Assembly: GCA_964003875.1 (NCBI GenBank)
Contig: CAXFLH010000061.1
Span: 1-9,208 of the forward strand
Direction: 5' to 3'
Length of the DNA stretch: 9,208 bases
DNA from: UBA8444 sp964003875
GTDB lineage: Bacteria; Bacteroidota; Bacteroidia; Flavobacteriales; UBA7312
Shown here: positions 1 to 5,915 of the stretch, in pieces
How the letters are laid out: every line of letters begins with the position of its first letter
How positions within the stretch are numbered: position 1 is the first letter of the stretch
Made by a program: the position numbers and the translations under genes
The notes under the pieces: generated by a model
The model's database searches: none
Seen by the model: the letters and a program-made list of their open reading frames with translations, nothing else
What the model was told of the DNA's origin: nothing

Positions 1-324
1 TTTTCGACAATATTCCAATATTTCTACGATACCCCTCCGATTATATTCCCATACTAATTTTATATCTTTGAAGCTTTGTTCCACTCGAGAATATTCACCC
101 AAGTGAAAAATTAAATTTACGTCATCTTCAATTAAGTCATTAATATTGGCTGTTGAACCAAATATGTATTGTACCCCGTGCACATGATTACTTTTTGAAC
201 CAGTAAAATAATTATCTAGAGAAATTATTTTCTTAGCACGTAAATTAACTAGTTGTTCGCATAAATGAGAGCCAATAAATCCAGCACCTCCAGTAACCAA
301 TATTTTTGAGTCCTTAATTTTCAT
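1..324 (-). CDS. NAD-dependent epimerase/dehydratase (extended SDR), N-terminal part only
   Basis: The first 108 codons of an extended short-chain dehydrogenase that probably converts a nucleotide sugar; the gene runs out of the window at position 1. Its ATG is at 322-324. The Rossmann motif TGGAGFIG lies at residues 11-18, an acidic residue for the NAD ribose at D37 (in SLDNYFTGS), and HLGEYSRVEQS at residues 74-84 sits where related epimerases have HxAAxxxVxxS. N95-x-x-G98 matches the conserved N-x-x-G after it. The catalytic YxxxK would lie beyond the window edge, so activity and substrate cannot be judged. The start overlaps the end of the upstream TIM-barrel gene by 11 bp, which implies translational coupling in one operon. 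A UDP-sugar 4-epimerase or 4,6-dehydratase-like role in surface glycan synthesis is inferred from family and neighbour only. Confidence 0.85.
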   Translation of the reverse strand, partial: MKIKDSKILVTGGAGFIGSHLCEQLVNLRAKKIISLDNYFTGSKSNHVHGVQYIFGSTANINDLIEDDVNLIFHLGEYSRVEQSFKDIKLVWEYNRRGIVEILEYCRK

Positions 325-850
325 GGAAGTATTTTTCTAAGTAAGATAGAGCATGCCAGAAACCATGTCCTTTATTTTTATGACCTTGCCAAACCTCAGG
401 TACAAAGGAAATTTTCGGGCAAAGTTCATTAAGTTCTAAAGCGATTTTTTTGAAGTTAACGTCGCCTTTACCAATTTGTATTCCTTCACCATCTATACCT
501 TTGGCGTCCACTATGTGAAGGTGTGCATTATAAGCAGCAATTTTTTTAGTAAAATCGCTTAGGTTCCAACCATAATAGTTGCAAGCCATCATTGAATGAG
601 AAATATCGAAACAAATTCTATATTTATTTTTTTGGCAAAAATCTCTTATTTCATCTGCGTCGACAAATAAATTATGGTATCTTTGACCGCCGAAATGCCA
701 AGGGAATGGAGGCATAGTCTGTATAATAATCTCTATTCCGGATTGATTTATTTGATTTAAGGATTCTGCAACCCTTTCATATAAAACAAAGCGTTCTTCA
801 AAGCCTAAGAAGTTATTTTCTGTAAAACCACCAACATTTACTATAATCAT
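314..850 (-). CDS. TIM-barrel sugar phosphate isomerase/epimerase-like protein, N-terminally truncated
   Basis: 178 residues from the first ATG, belonging to the xylose-isomerase-like TIM-barrel (AP endonuclease family 2) group, whose members are usually about 250-300 residues. Visible strand-end motifs are VNVGG (4-8), PPFPWHFGGQRYHN (47-60), CFDISHS (80-86, with D82 and H85 as candidate metal ligands), AHLHIVDAKG (109-118, H110/H112 and D115) and PEVWQGHKN (151-159, with E152). These are the usual metal-binding positions of the family's C-terminal half. The first barrel strands are missing. In-frame, protein-like sequence continues upstream of this ATG to 997 but contains no ATG, GTG or TTG, and no ribosome binding site is seen before 850, so the gene is probably a 5'-truncated remnant. 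It overlaps the epimerase start by 11 bp. A role in sugar biosynthesis with that epimerase is inference; the substrate is unknown. Confidence 0.65.
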   Translation of the reverse strand: MIIVNVGGFTENNFLGFEERFVLYERVAESLNQINQSGIEIIIQTMPPFPWHFGGQRYHNLFVDADEIRDFCQKNKYRICFDISHSMMACNYYGWNLSDFTKKIAAYNAHLHIVDAKGIDGEGIQIGKGDVNFKKIALELNELCPKISFVPEVWQGHKNKGHGFWHALSYLEKYFHEN

Positions 851-997
851 TGGTTTAGTGGTCTTACTAAAATATTGTTTTAATTTTCTGGTTATTGAGC
901 AGACCTTATCAAGTTCATTTATAGAGCTTAAACTTTCATACTTAAGAACAAAAAATGTAAGACGAAAAATCTCTTTAGAAAAGCGTTTTTCGACGAG
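851..997 (-). pseudogene. Upstream in-frame remnant of the TIM-barrel gene
   Basis: The frame of the TIM-barrel gene stays open for 49 more codons upstream of its first ATG, up to an in-frame TAA at 998-1000. The translation (for example FFVLKYESLSSINELDKVCS, then RKLKQYFSKTTKP running into the VNVGG strand) has the alternating helix and strand character expected just ahead of that strand. No ATG, GTG or TTG codon exists in this stretch. From 1001 to 1101 none of the three minus-strand frames gives convincing protein, so the missing N-terminal part is not simply shifted into another frame nearby. The likely reading is a coding remnant whose 5' end was lost by deletion or rearrangement. The alternative is a chance open frame ahead of a genuinely short gene. 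Confidence 0.5.
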
Positions 998-1096
998 TTA
1001 TAAAACTATCTGACAAAGGAGTGTTCGTTTTGTAGAGAAACAAATTGCAAATGCTTAAAAATTGATTTAAAAGAAAAATTTAAAACGATATTTAAC

Positions 1097-1110
1097 AAGG
1101 CTTAAGCCTT
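1097..1110 (-). terminator. Perfect 14-bp palindrome at the end of the ABC transporter gene (possible weak terminator)
   Basis: AAGGCTTAAGCCTT is a perfect inverted repeat that can form a 5-bp stem with a TTAA loop. It contains the transporter's TAA stop codon at 1102-1104. On the minus strand it is followed by an AT-rich stretch, with a T-run only about 11 bases later, so it is a poor intrinsic terminator by the usual criteria. It may be a short termination or mRNA 3'-end hairpin, or it may be chance. Confidence 0.25.
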
Positions 1111-2883
1111 ATTAGTCTTCTTTATATTTTCTTTTCTTCCTTCAGGAATAGCAGAAATTAATCGCTGAGTATATGGAGTTTTAGCATCTAGGTAAATTTG
1201 GTCTGCATCACCCATTTCCTCAATTTTACCATTTTGCATAACAACCATTCTGTCACTCATGTATTTTACAACGGAAAGGTCGTGAGAAATAAAGATGTAA
1301 GTTAATCCAAATTCTTGCTTTAAATCATTGAGTAGGTTTAAAACTTGAGCTTGAACGGATACATCTAAGGCTGATACTGACTCGTCGCAAATAATAAATT
1401 TAGGGTTAACTGCTAGTGCCCTTGCTATACCAATACGCTGACGTTGACCGCCAGAAAACTCATGAGGGTAACGGTTGAAATGTTCTGCACCCAAACTTAC
1501 TTTTTCTAATAGCTCTTCAACTCTCTTTTTACGTTCTTCATCATTGGCTAAAATTCCATGTACCTGCATAGGTTCCATTATAGCGTTCCCTATAGTCATA
1601 CGAGGGTTTAATGAAGAATAAGGGTCTTGAAAGATAATCTGAACTTCCTTTCTAAACTCTCTGAGTTCTTGTTCATTTAAAGCGGCTATGTCTTTACCCT
1701 TATAAATCATTTGACCCGAAGTCGGCTCGTTAAGTCTTAAAATGGTTCTTCCTGTAGTCGTTTTACCACAACCTGACTCTCCAACTAAGCCTAAGGTTTC
1801 TCCAGGATAAACATCAAAGCTAATATCATCTACAGCTTTCACATAATCCGTGATTCCCCCAAAAAAGCCATTTCTTATTGGGAAATAGGTTTTAAGGTTT
1901 TTAATTTGAAGTAAAGGCTCTTGAGCAAACAATGCTTTTTGTTGTTTATCTCTTTCTGCTTTTGAGACTACTAAATCTTTAGTAAAGTCCTCAACAGAAA
2001 TGTCATTGGCTACATTCTCACCTTTTTCATTGGTTTGCATAAAGTCGCCAACTGTCGGCAAAAATGTGTAACGCTTATCTAGTGGAGGGCGACAAGCTAA
2101 TAGTCCTTTAGTATAGGGGTGTTGTGGGTTGTTAAAAATATCCCACACACTTCCTTGTTCTACGATATTTCCTTTGTACATCACCACCACTTTATCAGCT
2201 AACTCGGCAATAACACCTAAATCGTGAGTAATGAACAAAATACCCATATCATGTTCTTTTTGTAGCTTTTGCATCAGCTCCAAAATGGTTTTTTGAACGG
2301 TAACATCTAAGGCTGTTGTCGGCTCATCAGCAACCAATACGGAAGGCTGACAAGACATCGCCATCGCAATCATTACCCTTTGCTTTTGACCTCCAGATAT
2401 TTGATGAGGGTAGGTGTTAAATATTCTTTCAGGGTCTGGCAATTGAACTTCTTCAAATAATTTAATGGTTAAATTTTTAGCCTCAGACTTACTGATGGAT
2501 TGGTGTAGCATAATGGCCTCCATCACTTGGTCGCCACAAGTAAAAACAGGATTTAAAGATGTCATAGGCTCTTGAAATATCATAGCTATTTCATTACCTC
2601 TATATTGGCGCATTTCTTTTTCGGAAATTTGTAAGAAATCAACCGTTTCTCCGTCTTTTTTATGGAATAGTATTTCGCCGCCAGCAATTTTACCTGGGGG
2701 CGAAGGAACTAAACGCATAGCAGACAATGAAGTCACCGACTTTCCAGAGCCTGATTCACCAACAATACCAATGGTCTCGCCTTTATTGAGTGTAAAGCTT
2801 ATATTATTTACAGCGGTTACTACTTTTCCTTCTGTATGAAACTCAGTAACAAGGTTTTTAAATTCTAATAAGGTATTGTTCAT
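1102..2883 (-). CDS. Peptide/nickel-type ABC transporter ATPase with two fused ATP-binding domains (OppD-OppF type)
   Basis: A 593-residue cytoplasmic protein with two complete ABC ATPase domains that would energise oligopeptide or dipeptide import. Domain 1 has Walker A GESGSGKS (42-49), Q-loop Q104, signature ISGGQKQ (162-168), Walker B VLVADE (182-187) and H-loop H220. Domain 2 has Walker A GESGCGKT (368-375), Q419, signature FSGGQRQ (476-482), Walker B FIICDE (496-501) and H534. Both are followed by the oligopeptide-transporter C-terminal motif (PQHPYTKGLL near 253-262; TPYTQRLISAIP near 569-580). A poorly conserved linker spans about 265-320. All catalytic residues are present, so both sites should hydrolyse ATP. 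The fused arrangement resembles GsiA/YejF. No permease or binding-protein gene lies beside it, so the substrate is unknown and its partners must be encoded elsewhere. The 42-bp gap to the upstream exonuclease gene suggests possible cotranscription. Confidence 0.93.
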   Translation of the reverse strand: MNNTLLEFKNLVTEFHTEGKVVTAVNNISFTLNKGETIGIVGESGSGKSVTSLSAMRLVPSPPGKIAGGEILFHKKDGETVDFLQISEKEMRQYRGNEIAMIFQEPMTSLNPVFTCGDQVMEAIMLHQSISKSEAKNLTIKLFEEVQLPDPERIFNTYPHQISGGQKQRVMIAMAMSCQPSVLVADEPTTALDVTVQKTILELMQKLQKEHDMGILFITHDLGVIAELADKVVVMYKGNIVEQGSVWDIFNNPQHPYTKGLLACRPPLDKRYTFLPTVGDFMQTNEKGENVANDISVEDFTKDLVVSKAERDKQQKALFAQEPLLQIKNLKTYFPIRNGFFGGITDYVKAVDDISFDVYPGETLGLVGESGCGKTTTGRTILRLNEPTSGQMIYKGKDIAALNEQELREFRKEVQIIFQDPYSSLNPRMTIGNAIMEPMQVHGILANDEERKKRVEELLEKVSLGAEHFNRYPHEFSGGQRQRIGIARALAVNPKFIICDESVSALDVSVQAQVLNLLNDLKQEFGLTYIFISHDLSVVKYMSDRMVVMQNGKIEEMGDADQIYLDAKTPYTQRLISAIPEGRKENIKKTNKA

Positions 2884-2925
2884 GATAGGTATATTTATGG
2901 CCTCAATTTAGGAGTTATCGTTTAA

Positions 2926-3645
2926 TTATGCAACTTCTATTTGTTCTTCTGTAAGTATAGGTTTGCCCATGTATTTTAATAAAATTTGCGCTACAGTTAG
3001 TGTATCTTTCTGACAATATACTCGAATGCGTTCTAAATCCTGTTGTTGCCAATAGACTTTGGCGACTTGACTTCCGTCGATATCATCTTTGGGCGTTGGT
3101 ATGTCAAATAATGCCGCCAACAATTTGATAGAGGTGTAATGTTTGTAATCCCCAAATTTCCACAACTCCATAGTATCTAGGTGGCGAACTTCCCACGGTT
3201 TTTTACCCGCTATTTCTAGTATCTTAGGTAGGGTTACTCCATTGACAATCATACGCCTACATAAAAAGGGGTAATCGAATTCCTTACCATTATGAGCACA
3301 GAGGTAATGACTTTTAGTCGCAAACTTATCGTCTAAAAGTGTTTTAAGCTCATTTAATAATAACTGCTCATCATCGCCATAAAAGGACTTAATCCTAAAA
3401 AAAGAAGTTTTGTTTTTCTCATAAATGTAGCCAACAGAAACACAGATTACTTTAGCAAATTCTGCCATTACACCTGCTTTTAGTCCATAAAATTCGTCTG
3501 GAGTTTGGCCTTCTGAACGCTGCCAACGTGTTTTTTCAGCCCACAACAATTGAAACTCCTCTGAAAGCTCAGAAAATGTGGGAGCTACAGGGACTGTTTC
3601 TACATCAAGGAATAGTATTTTATGAATAGAAATGTTTTCGAGCAT
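2926..3645 (-). CDS. PolB-like 3'-5' exonuclease (DnaQ-fold)
   Basis: A 239-residue soluble protein matching the family of predicted 3'-5' exonucleases related to the proofreading domain of B-family DNA polymerases. The DEDDy pattern is visible: Exo I as FLDVET with D14 and E16; Exo II as CAHNGKEFDYPFLCRR (117-131) with N119 and D124; Exo III as Y210-C-Q-K-D214. LDTMELWKFGD (156-166) is also typical of the fold. No polymerase domain is attached, and the length fits the stand-alone family. It would remove nucleotides from single-stranded or 3' DNA ends, but the biological substrate is not known from sequence. A TAnnTTTG element lies just upstream at 3654-3661, giving it a possible promoter of its own, with the ABC ATPase following 42 bp downstream. 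Confidence 0.88.
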   Translation of the reverse strand: MLENISIHKILFLDVETVPVAPTFSELSEEFQLLWAEKTRWQRSEGQTPDEFYGLKAGVMAEFAKVICVSVGYIYEKNKTSFFRIKSFYGDDEQLLLNELKTLLDDKFATKSHYLCAHNGKEFDYPFLCRRMIVNGVTLPKILEIAGKKPWEVRHLDTMELWKFGDYKHYTSIKLLAALFDIPTPKDDIDGSQVAKVYWQQQDLERIRVYCQKDTLTVAQILLKYMGKPILTEEQIEVA

Positions 3646-3653
3646 AACAACTT

Positions 3654-3661
3654 CAAAGATA
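3654..3661 (-). promoter_or_regulatory. Candidate Bacteroidota -7 promoter element for the exonuclease gene
   Basis: Read on the minus strand this is TATCTTTG, an exact match to the Bacteroidota -7 consensus TAnnTTTG, ending 8 bp before the ATG. A TTTTG sequence lies about 25 bp upstream, slightly farther than the usual -33 spacing. The 5' leader would be only a few bases, which is plausible in this phylum. Confidence 0.4.
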
Positions 3662-3692
3662 GGAATATCCCATCAGAATTATAGGGCAAAAC

Positions 3693-3929
3693 TCAATAAG
3701 AAACTATTAGAGGAAACATCTGAAAACAAAAGATAAGATAAGCGTATTGCAATAACAATTTATAAGCCTTGACCTTTTTATCATCTTTTGTACTTATTCT
3801 CAAAGCTATTATTACAATTAAAATCAATAAAGCTACAGCTATACCGATTTCAAAAGAAGGTTGAGGTAAGGTGGATTCAAATAATATGCCGATAAATGAA
3901 GAACATAAATAGAAATCAAAAACAGACAT
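3693..3929 (-). CDS. Small hydrophobic membrane ORF, probable 3' half of a frameshifted gene
   Basis: 78 residues from a Met at 3929. After a mixed N-terminus, a strong transmembrane segment appears at about residues 28-44 (IGIAVALLILIVIIAL), then a charged stretch RISTKDDKKVK (about 45-55), then a second hydrophobic segment at 58-75. I recognise no family. The first 30 or so residues overlap the 86-residue membrane ORF in another frame, and upstream of this Met the frame is stopped at 3954-3956. The charged loop between two good membrane helices argues that the C-terminal two thirds are really translated. Joining it to the upstream ORF with one extra base would give a protein of about 135 residues with four or five membrane helices. 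It could also be a separate overlapping gene. Confidence 0.45.
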   Translation of the reverse strand: MSVFDFYLCSSFIGILFESTLPQPSFEIGIAVALLILIVIIALRISTKDDKKVKAYKLLLQYAYLIFCFQMFPLIVSY

Positions 3930-4099
3930 ATAAACTGATGAACCGAAATAAGATTAGGTATTAACCGATTTCTTTGGATTATGGCAAGACATAAACTTAT
4001 AGATAGAGTCGGTAAAACCACAAAGCTGTACCAATTCAATTCTACACCTAAAAAGGTAAATGATGAAAGTGGGATTAAAAATATAAGAAGAAGTTTCAT
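3839..4099 (-). CDS. Small membrane protein of unknown function, probable 5' half of a frameshifted gene
   Basis: 86 residues, mostly hydrophobic, with likely membrane segments at about 2-17 (LLLIFLIPLSSFTFL), 24-42 (SFVVLPTLSISLCLAII) and 54-74 (FICLFLISIYVLHLSAYYL), separated by a short positively charged loop (QRNR). The family is not recognised. It starts 29 bp downstream of the lipB stop, so it may belong to the isomerase-lipB transcription unit. Its last 30 codons overlap another membrane ORF in a different frame that supplies further transmembrane segments. The combined span of 407 nt is one base short of a whole number of codons, as expected if one base was lost. A T-rich stretch (CTTCTTTTGAAA) near 3840-3855 is a likely slippage site. 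Confidence 0.5.
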   Translation of the reverse strand: MKLLLIFLIPLSSFTFLGVELNWYSFVVLPTLSISLCLAIIQRNRLIPNLISVHQFICLFLISIYVLHLSAYYLNPPYLNLLLKSV

Positions 4100-4128
4100 A
4101 AGAGATGGCTTTAAAATTCAAAGGTAAG

Positions 4129-4827
4129 TTATTCATTTACATACTGAAAGTCAAACAGCGTTTTGAGGTGACCTTTTAGCTTCTGCTGGACTTCTTGCAT
4201 ATCCACTTCCTTGCCCAATTCCTTTTGCATAGAAGTAACCGATTTATCGACTATACCACAAGGAATAATATTACCAAAATAGGACAAATCACAATTGACA
4301 TTAAAGGCAAAGCCATGCATCGTTACCCATCGACTAGAACGGACTCCTAAGGCACATATTTTTCGAGCCTTTTCACTACCTAAATCTAACCAAACGCCCG
4401 TTTCCCCGTCTGAACGTGTGCTCTTAATTCCGTAGTCAGCAAGTGTTAAGATAACCGCTTCTTCAAGGTAGCGAAGATACTTATGGATATCAGTAAAGAA
4501 ATTGTCTAAATCTAAAATGGGATAACCGACGATCTGTCCCGGTCCGTGATAGGTGATGTCCCCCCCTCTATTGATTTTATAAAAGGTCGCTCCTCTAGAT
4601 TTGAGGTAACCTTCATTGACCAATAGGTTGTTTTCGTCGCCACTTTTACCTAAAGTATATACGTGAGGATGCTCACAAAATAAGAGGTAGGATAAGGTAG
4701 GGTCTTGTCTATTTTCCTTTCTGTTGTTTTTCTTAACATCAAGGATTTCATTAAATCGTTTTTCTTGATAGTCCCAAGCTTCTTTATAATCGATAAGCCC
4801 TAAATCTTGAAAAACAACTTTAGGCAT
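4129..4827 (-). CDS. lipB: Octanoyltransferase LipB (lipoate biosynthesis)
   Basis: LipB moves the octanoyl group from octanoyl-acyl carrier protein to lipoyl domains of 2-oxoacid dehydrogenases and the glycine cleavage H protein, after which LipA inserts sulfur. The 232-residue protein has the family signature RGGDITYHGPGQ (87-98), the RKICALGVR segment with the active-site lysine K156, MHGFAFNV (170-177) and IIPCG with the catalytic cysteine C190. The length is typical. Its start is 3 bp after the stop codon of the sugar isomerase gene, so the two are almost certainly cotranscribed. No lipA is in the window. A low-complexity, basic insertion (VKKNNRKENRQD, 31-42) near the N-terminus is somewhat longer than in proteobacterial LipB. 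The enzyme is cytosolic. Confidence 0.95.
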   Translation of the reverse strand: MPKVVFQDLGLIDYKEAWDYQEKRFNEILDVKKNNRKENRQDPTLSYLLFCEHPHVYTLGKSGDENNLLVNEGYLKSRGATFYKINRGGDITYHGPGQIVGYPILDLDNFFTDIHKYLRYLEEAVILTLADYGIKSTRSDGETGVWLDLGSEKARKICALGVRSSRWVTMHGFAFNVNCDLSYFGNIIPCGIVDKSVTSMQKELGKEVDMQEVQQKLKGHLKTLFDFQYVNE

Positions 4828-4830
4828 ACA

Positions 4831-5820
4831 TTATAGCTTAGCTAAAGAACTCTTTAGGAAGTTAATAACATCTATTTCTATGGCATCTACTTCATTCATT
4901 TCTGATAAGTACCACGATACCCAATCGCCTAAGTGAATATGATATAGGCTATTTTCGATACGAGAATCACCTTTGCTCCAAACCTCAGAAATATTATCTG
5001 TGAATTTAGAAATGACTTCTTTGTTGATGTCTATTCTCACCTGATTTCTATCGTAATCACATTTGTTTCTAAAATATAATACACTTAAATTATCTGTATT
5101 TATTCTCCAACCTAACAATTCGTTATGATTCATTTCAGGGATAACGTGGTGCCAACATAACATTTTACTGTTTTCGTTGATTTGCTGGCGGAAACGAACC
5201 CCAACGCCTTCAAAGCCTGCCGCCGTATAAATTACAGGTGTTGTTCCATACAATTTAGTAGCTAATTCTTTGGCTTCTGATTTAATGGCCTCCTCATGGC
5301 TATCTAATAGGGCTATCCCTTTTTCAAATTCAGACATAAAAGAATTGTCTATCAAACCATAATGATTGAGTAAGAAAAACAACTGAGTAAAAGAATATCC
5401 AAACATAGCTCTAGGAGGTTGACCACTAGGGATTGTAATGCAATTAAATCCTTTTTCTTTAGCTAACTTTTCTAATGTGCCACCAGAAGTTACACAAGCT
5501 ATCTGTGCTCTTCTCTTTTGACAGGCATCCAAAGCATAAAGCGTTTCTTCTGTGTTCCCAGAGTATGAAGAGGCTATTACTAATGTGTTTTCATCTACAA
5601 AATTCGGTATGTTATAATCTTTTGTTGCTGATATAGGCACATTGATATGCTCAGATACTAAATCGTTAACTATTGTTCCCCCGATTCCAGAACCTCCTAA
5701 ACCACAAATAAGAACGTTATGTATATCAGCGTGAGGGTCGCTAAGAAAAGTAGTCTGACCTATTTCTAAAGCTTCTGTTAGGTGCTTAGTAAAGTCGCTG
5801 ATGTAATCGTTCATTTTCAT
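4831..5820 (-). CDS. Bifunctional phosphoglucose/phosphomannose isomerase (SIS domain)
   Basis: A 329-residue cytosolic enzyme of the bifunctional PGI/PMI family, interconverting glucose-6-phosphate or mannose-6-phosphate with fructose-6-phosphate for glycolysis and sugar nucleotide supply. Two SIS halves are visible. The phosphate-binding loop GLGGSGIGG is at 40-48, followed by SSYSGNTEET (84-93) and SGGTLEKLA (112-120). Catalytic positions known from the archaeal Pyrobaculum enzyme are recognisable: R137 in PPRAMFGY, E216 in NENSK, and H232 in MNHNE, with the 16-residue E-to-H spacing preserved. A lysine near the C-terminus (K323) fits the last one. The start at 5820 has a second Met two codons later, and either is possible. 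It leads a unit with lipB, whose start is 3 bp downstream. A promoter-like element lies at 5868-5875. A plain phosphosugar-binding SIS protein is less likely given the complete catalytic set. Confidence 0.92.
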   Translation of the reverse strand: MKMNDYISDFTKHLTEALEIGQTTFLSDPHADIHNVLICGLGGSGIGGTIVNDLVSEHINVPISATKDYNIPNFVDENTLVIASSYSGNTEETLYALDACQKRRAQIACVTSGGTLEKLAKEKGFNCITIPSGQPPRAMFGYSFTQLFFLLNHYGLIDNSFMSEFEKGIALLDSHEEAIKSEAKELATKLYGTTPVIYTAAGFEGVGVRFRQQINENSKMLCWHHVIPEMNHNELLGWRINTDNLSVLYFRNKCDYDRNQVRIDINKEVISKFTDNISEVWSKGDSRIENSLYHIHLGDWVSWYLSEMNEVDAIEIDVINFLKSSLAKL

Positions 5821-5867
5821 AATAAAGTGTGTTTTGTATAAGGTTATTTTTATTGGGTGTAAAACTA

Positions 5868-5875
5868 CAAAATTA
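5868..5875 (-). promoter_or_regulatory. Candidate -7 promoter element for the isomerase-lipB unit
   Basis: Read on the minus strand this is TAATTTTG, which fits the Bacteroidota -7 consensus TAnnTTTG. It lies 47 bp upstream of the isomerase ATG. I see no good TTTG at the -33 position, so support rests on one short motif and its place in a divergent intergenic region. Confidence 0.35.
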
Positions 5876-5892
5876 GAGCGTTAATTATTTAA

Positions 5893-5900
5893 TATCTTTG
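5893..5900 (+). promoter_or_regulatory. Candidate -7 promoter element for lysS-gpsA
   Basis: TATCTTTG is an exact TAnnTTTG match 15 bp before the lysS ATG at 5916. Transcription would start only about 10 bases before that ATG, giving a very short leader, as is common in this phylum. It also explains why an upstream TTG at 5898, which lies inside the element, should not be taken as the lysS start. No clear -33 box is visible. Confidence 0.45.
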
Positions 5901-5915
5901 TCGAAAATTAATTAC

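Noticed and set aside
3954..4136. 60-codon minus-strand frame starting inside the end of lipB
   Set aside because: Low-quality translation without domain or membrane pattern. It overlaps the more convincing hydrophobic ORF at 3839-4099 and has no support as a gene.
5898..5915. TTG at 5898 as the lysS start codon
   Set aside because: It falls inside the TATCTTTG promoter-like element and adds six residues not typical of the family. The ATG at 5916 gives the expected N-terminus.
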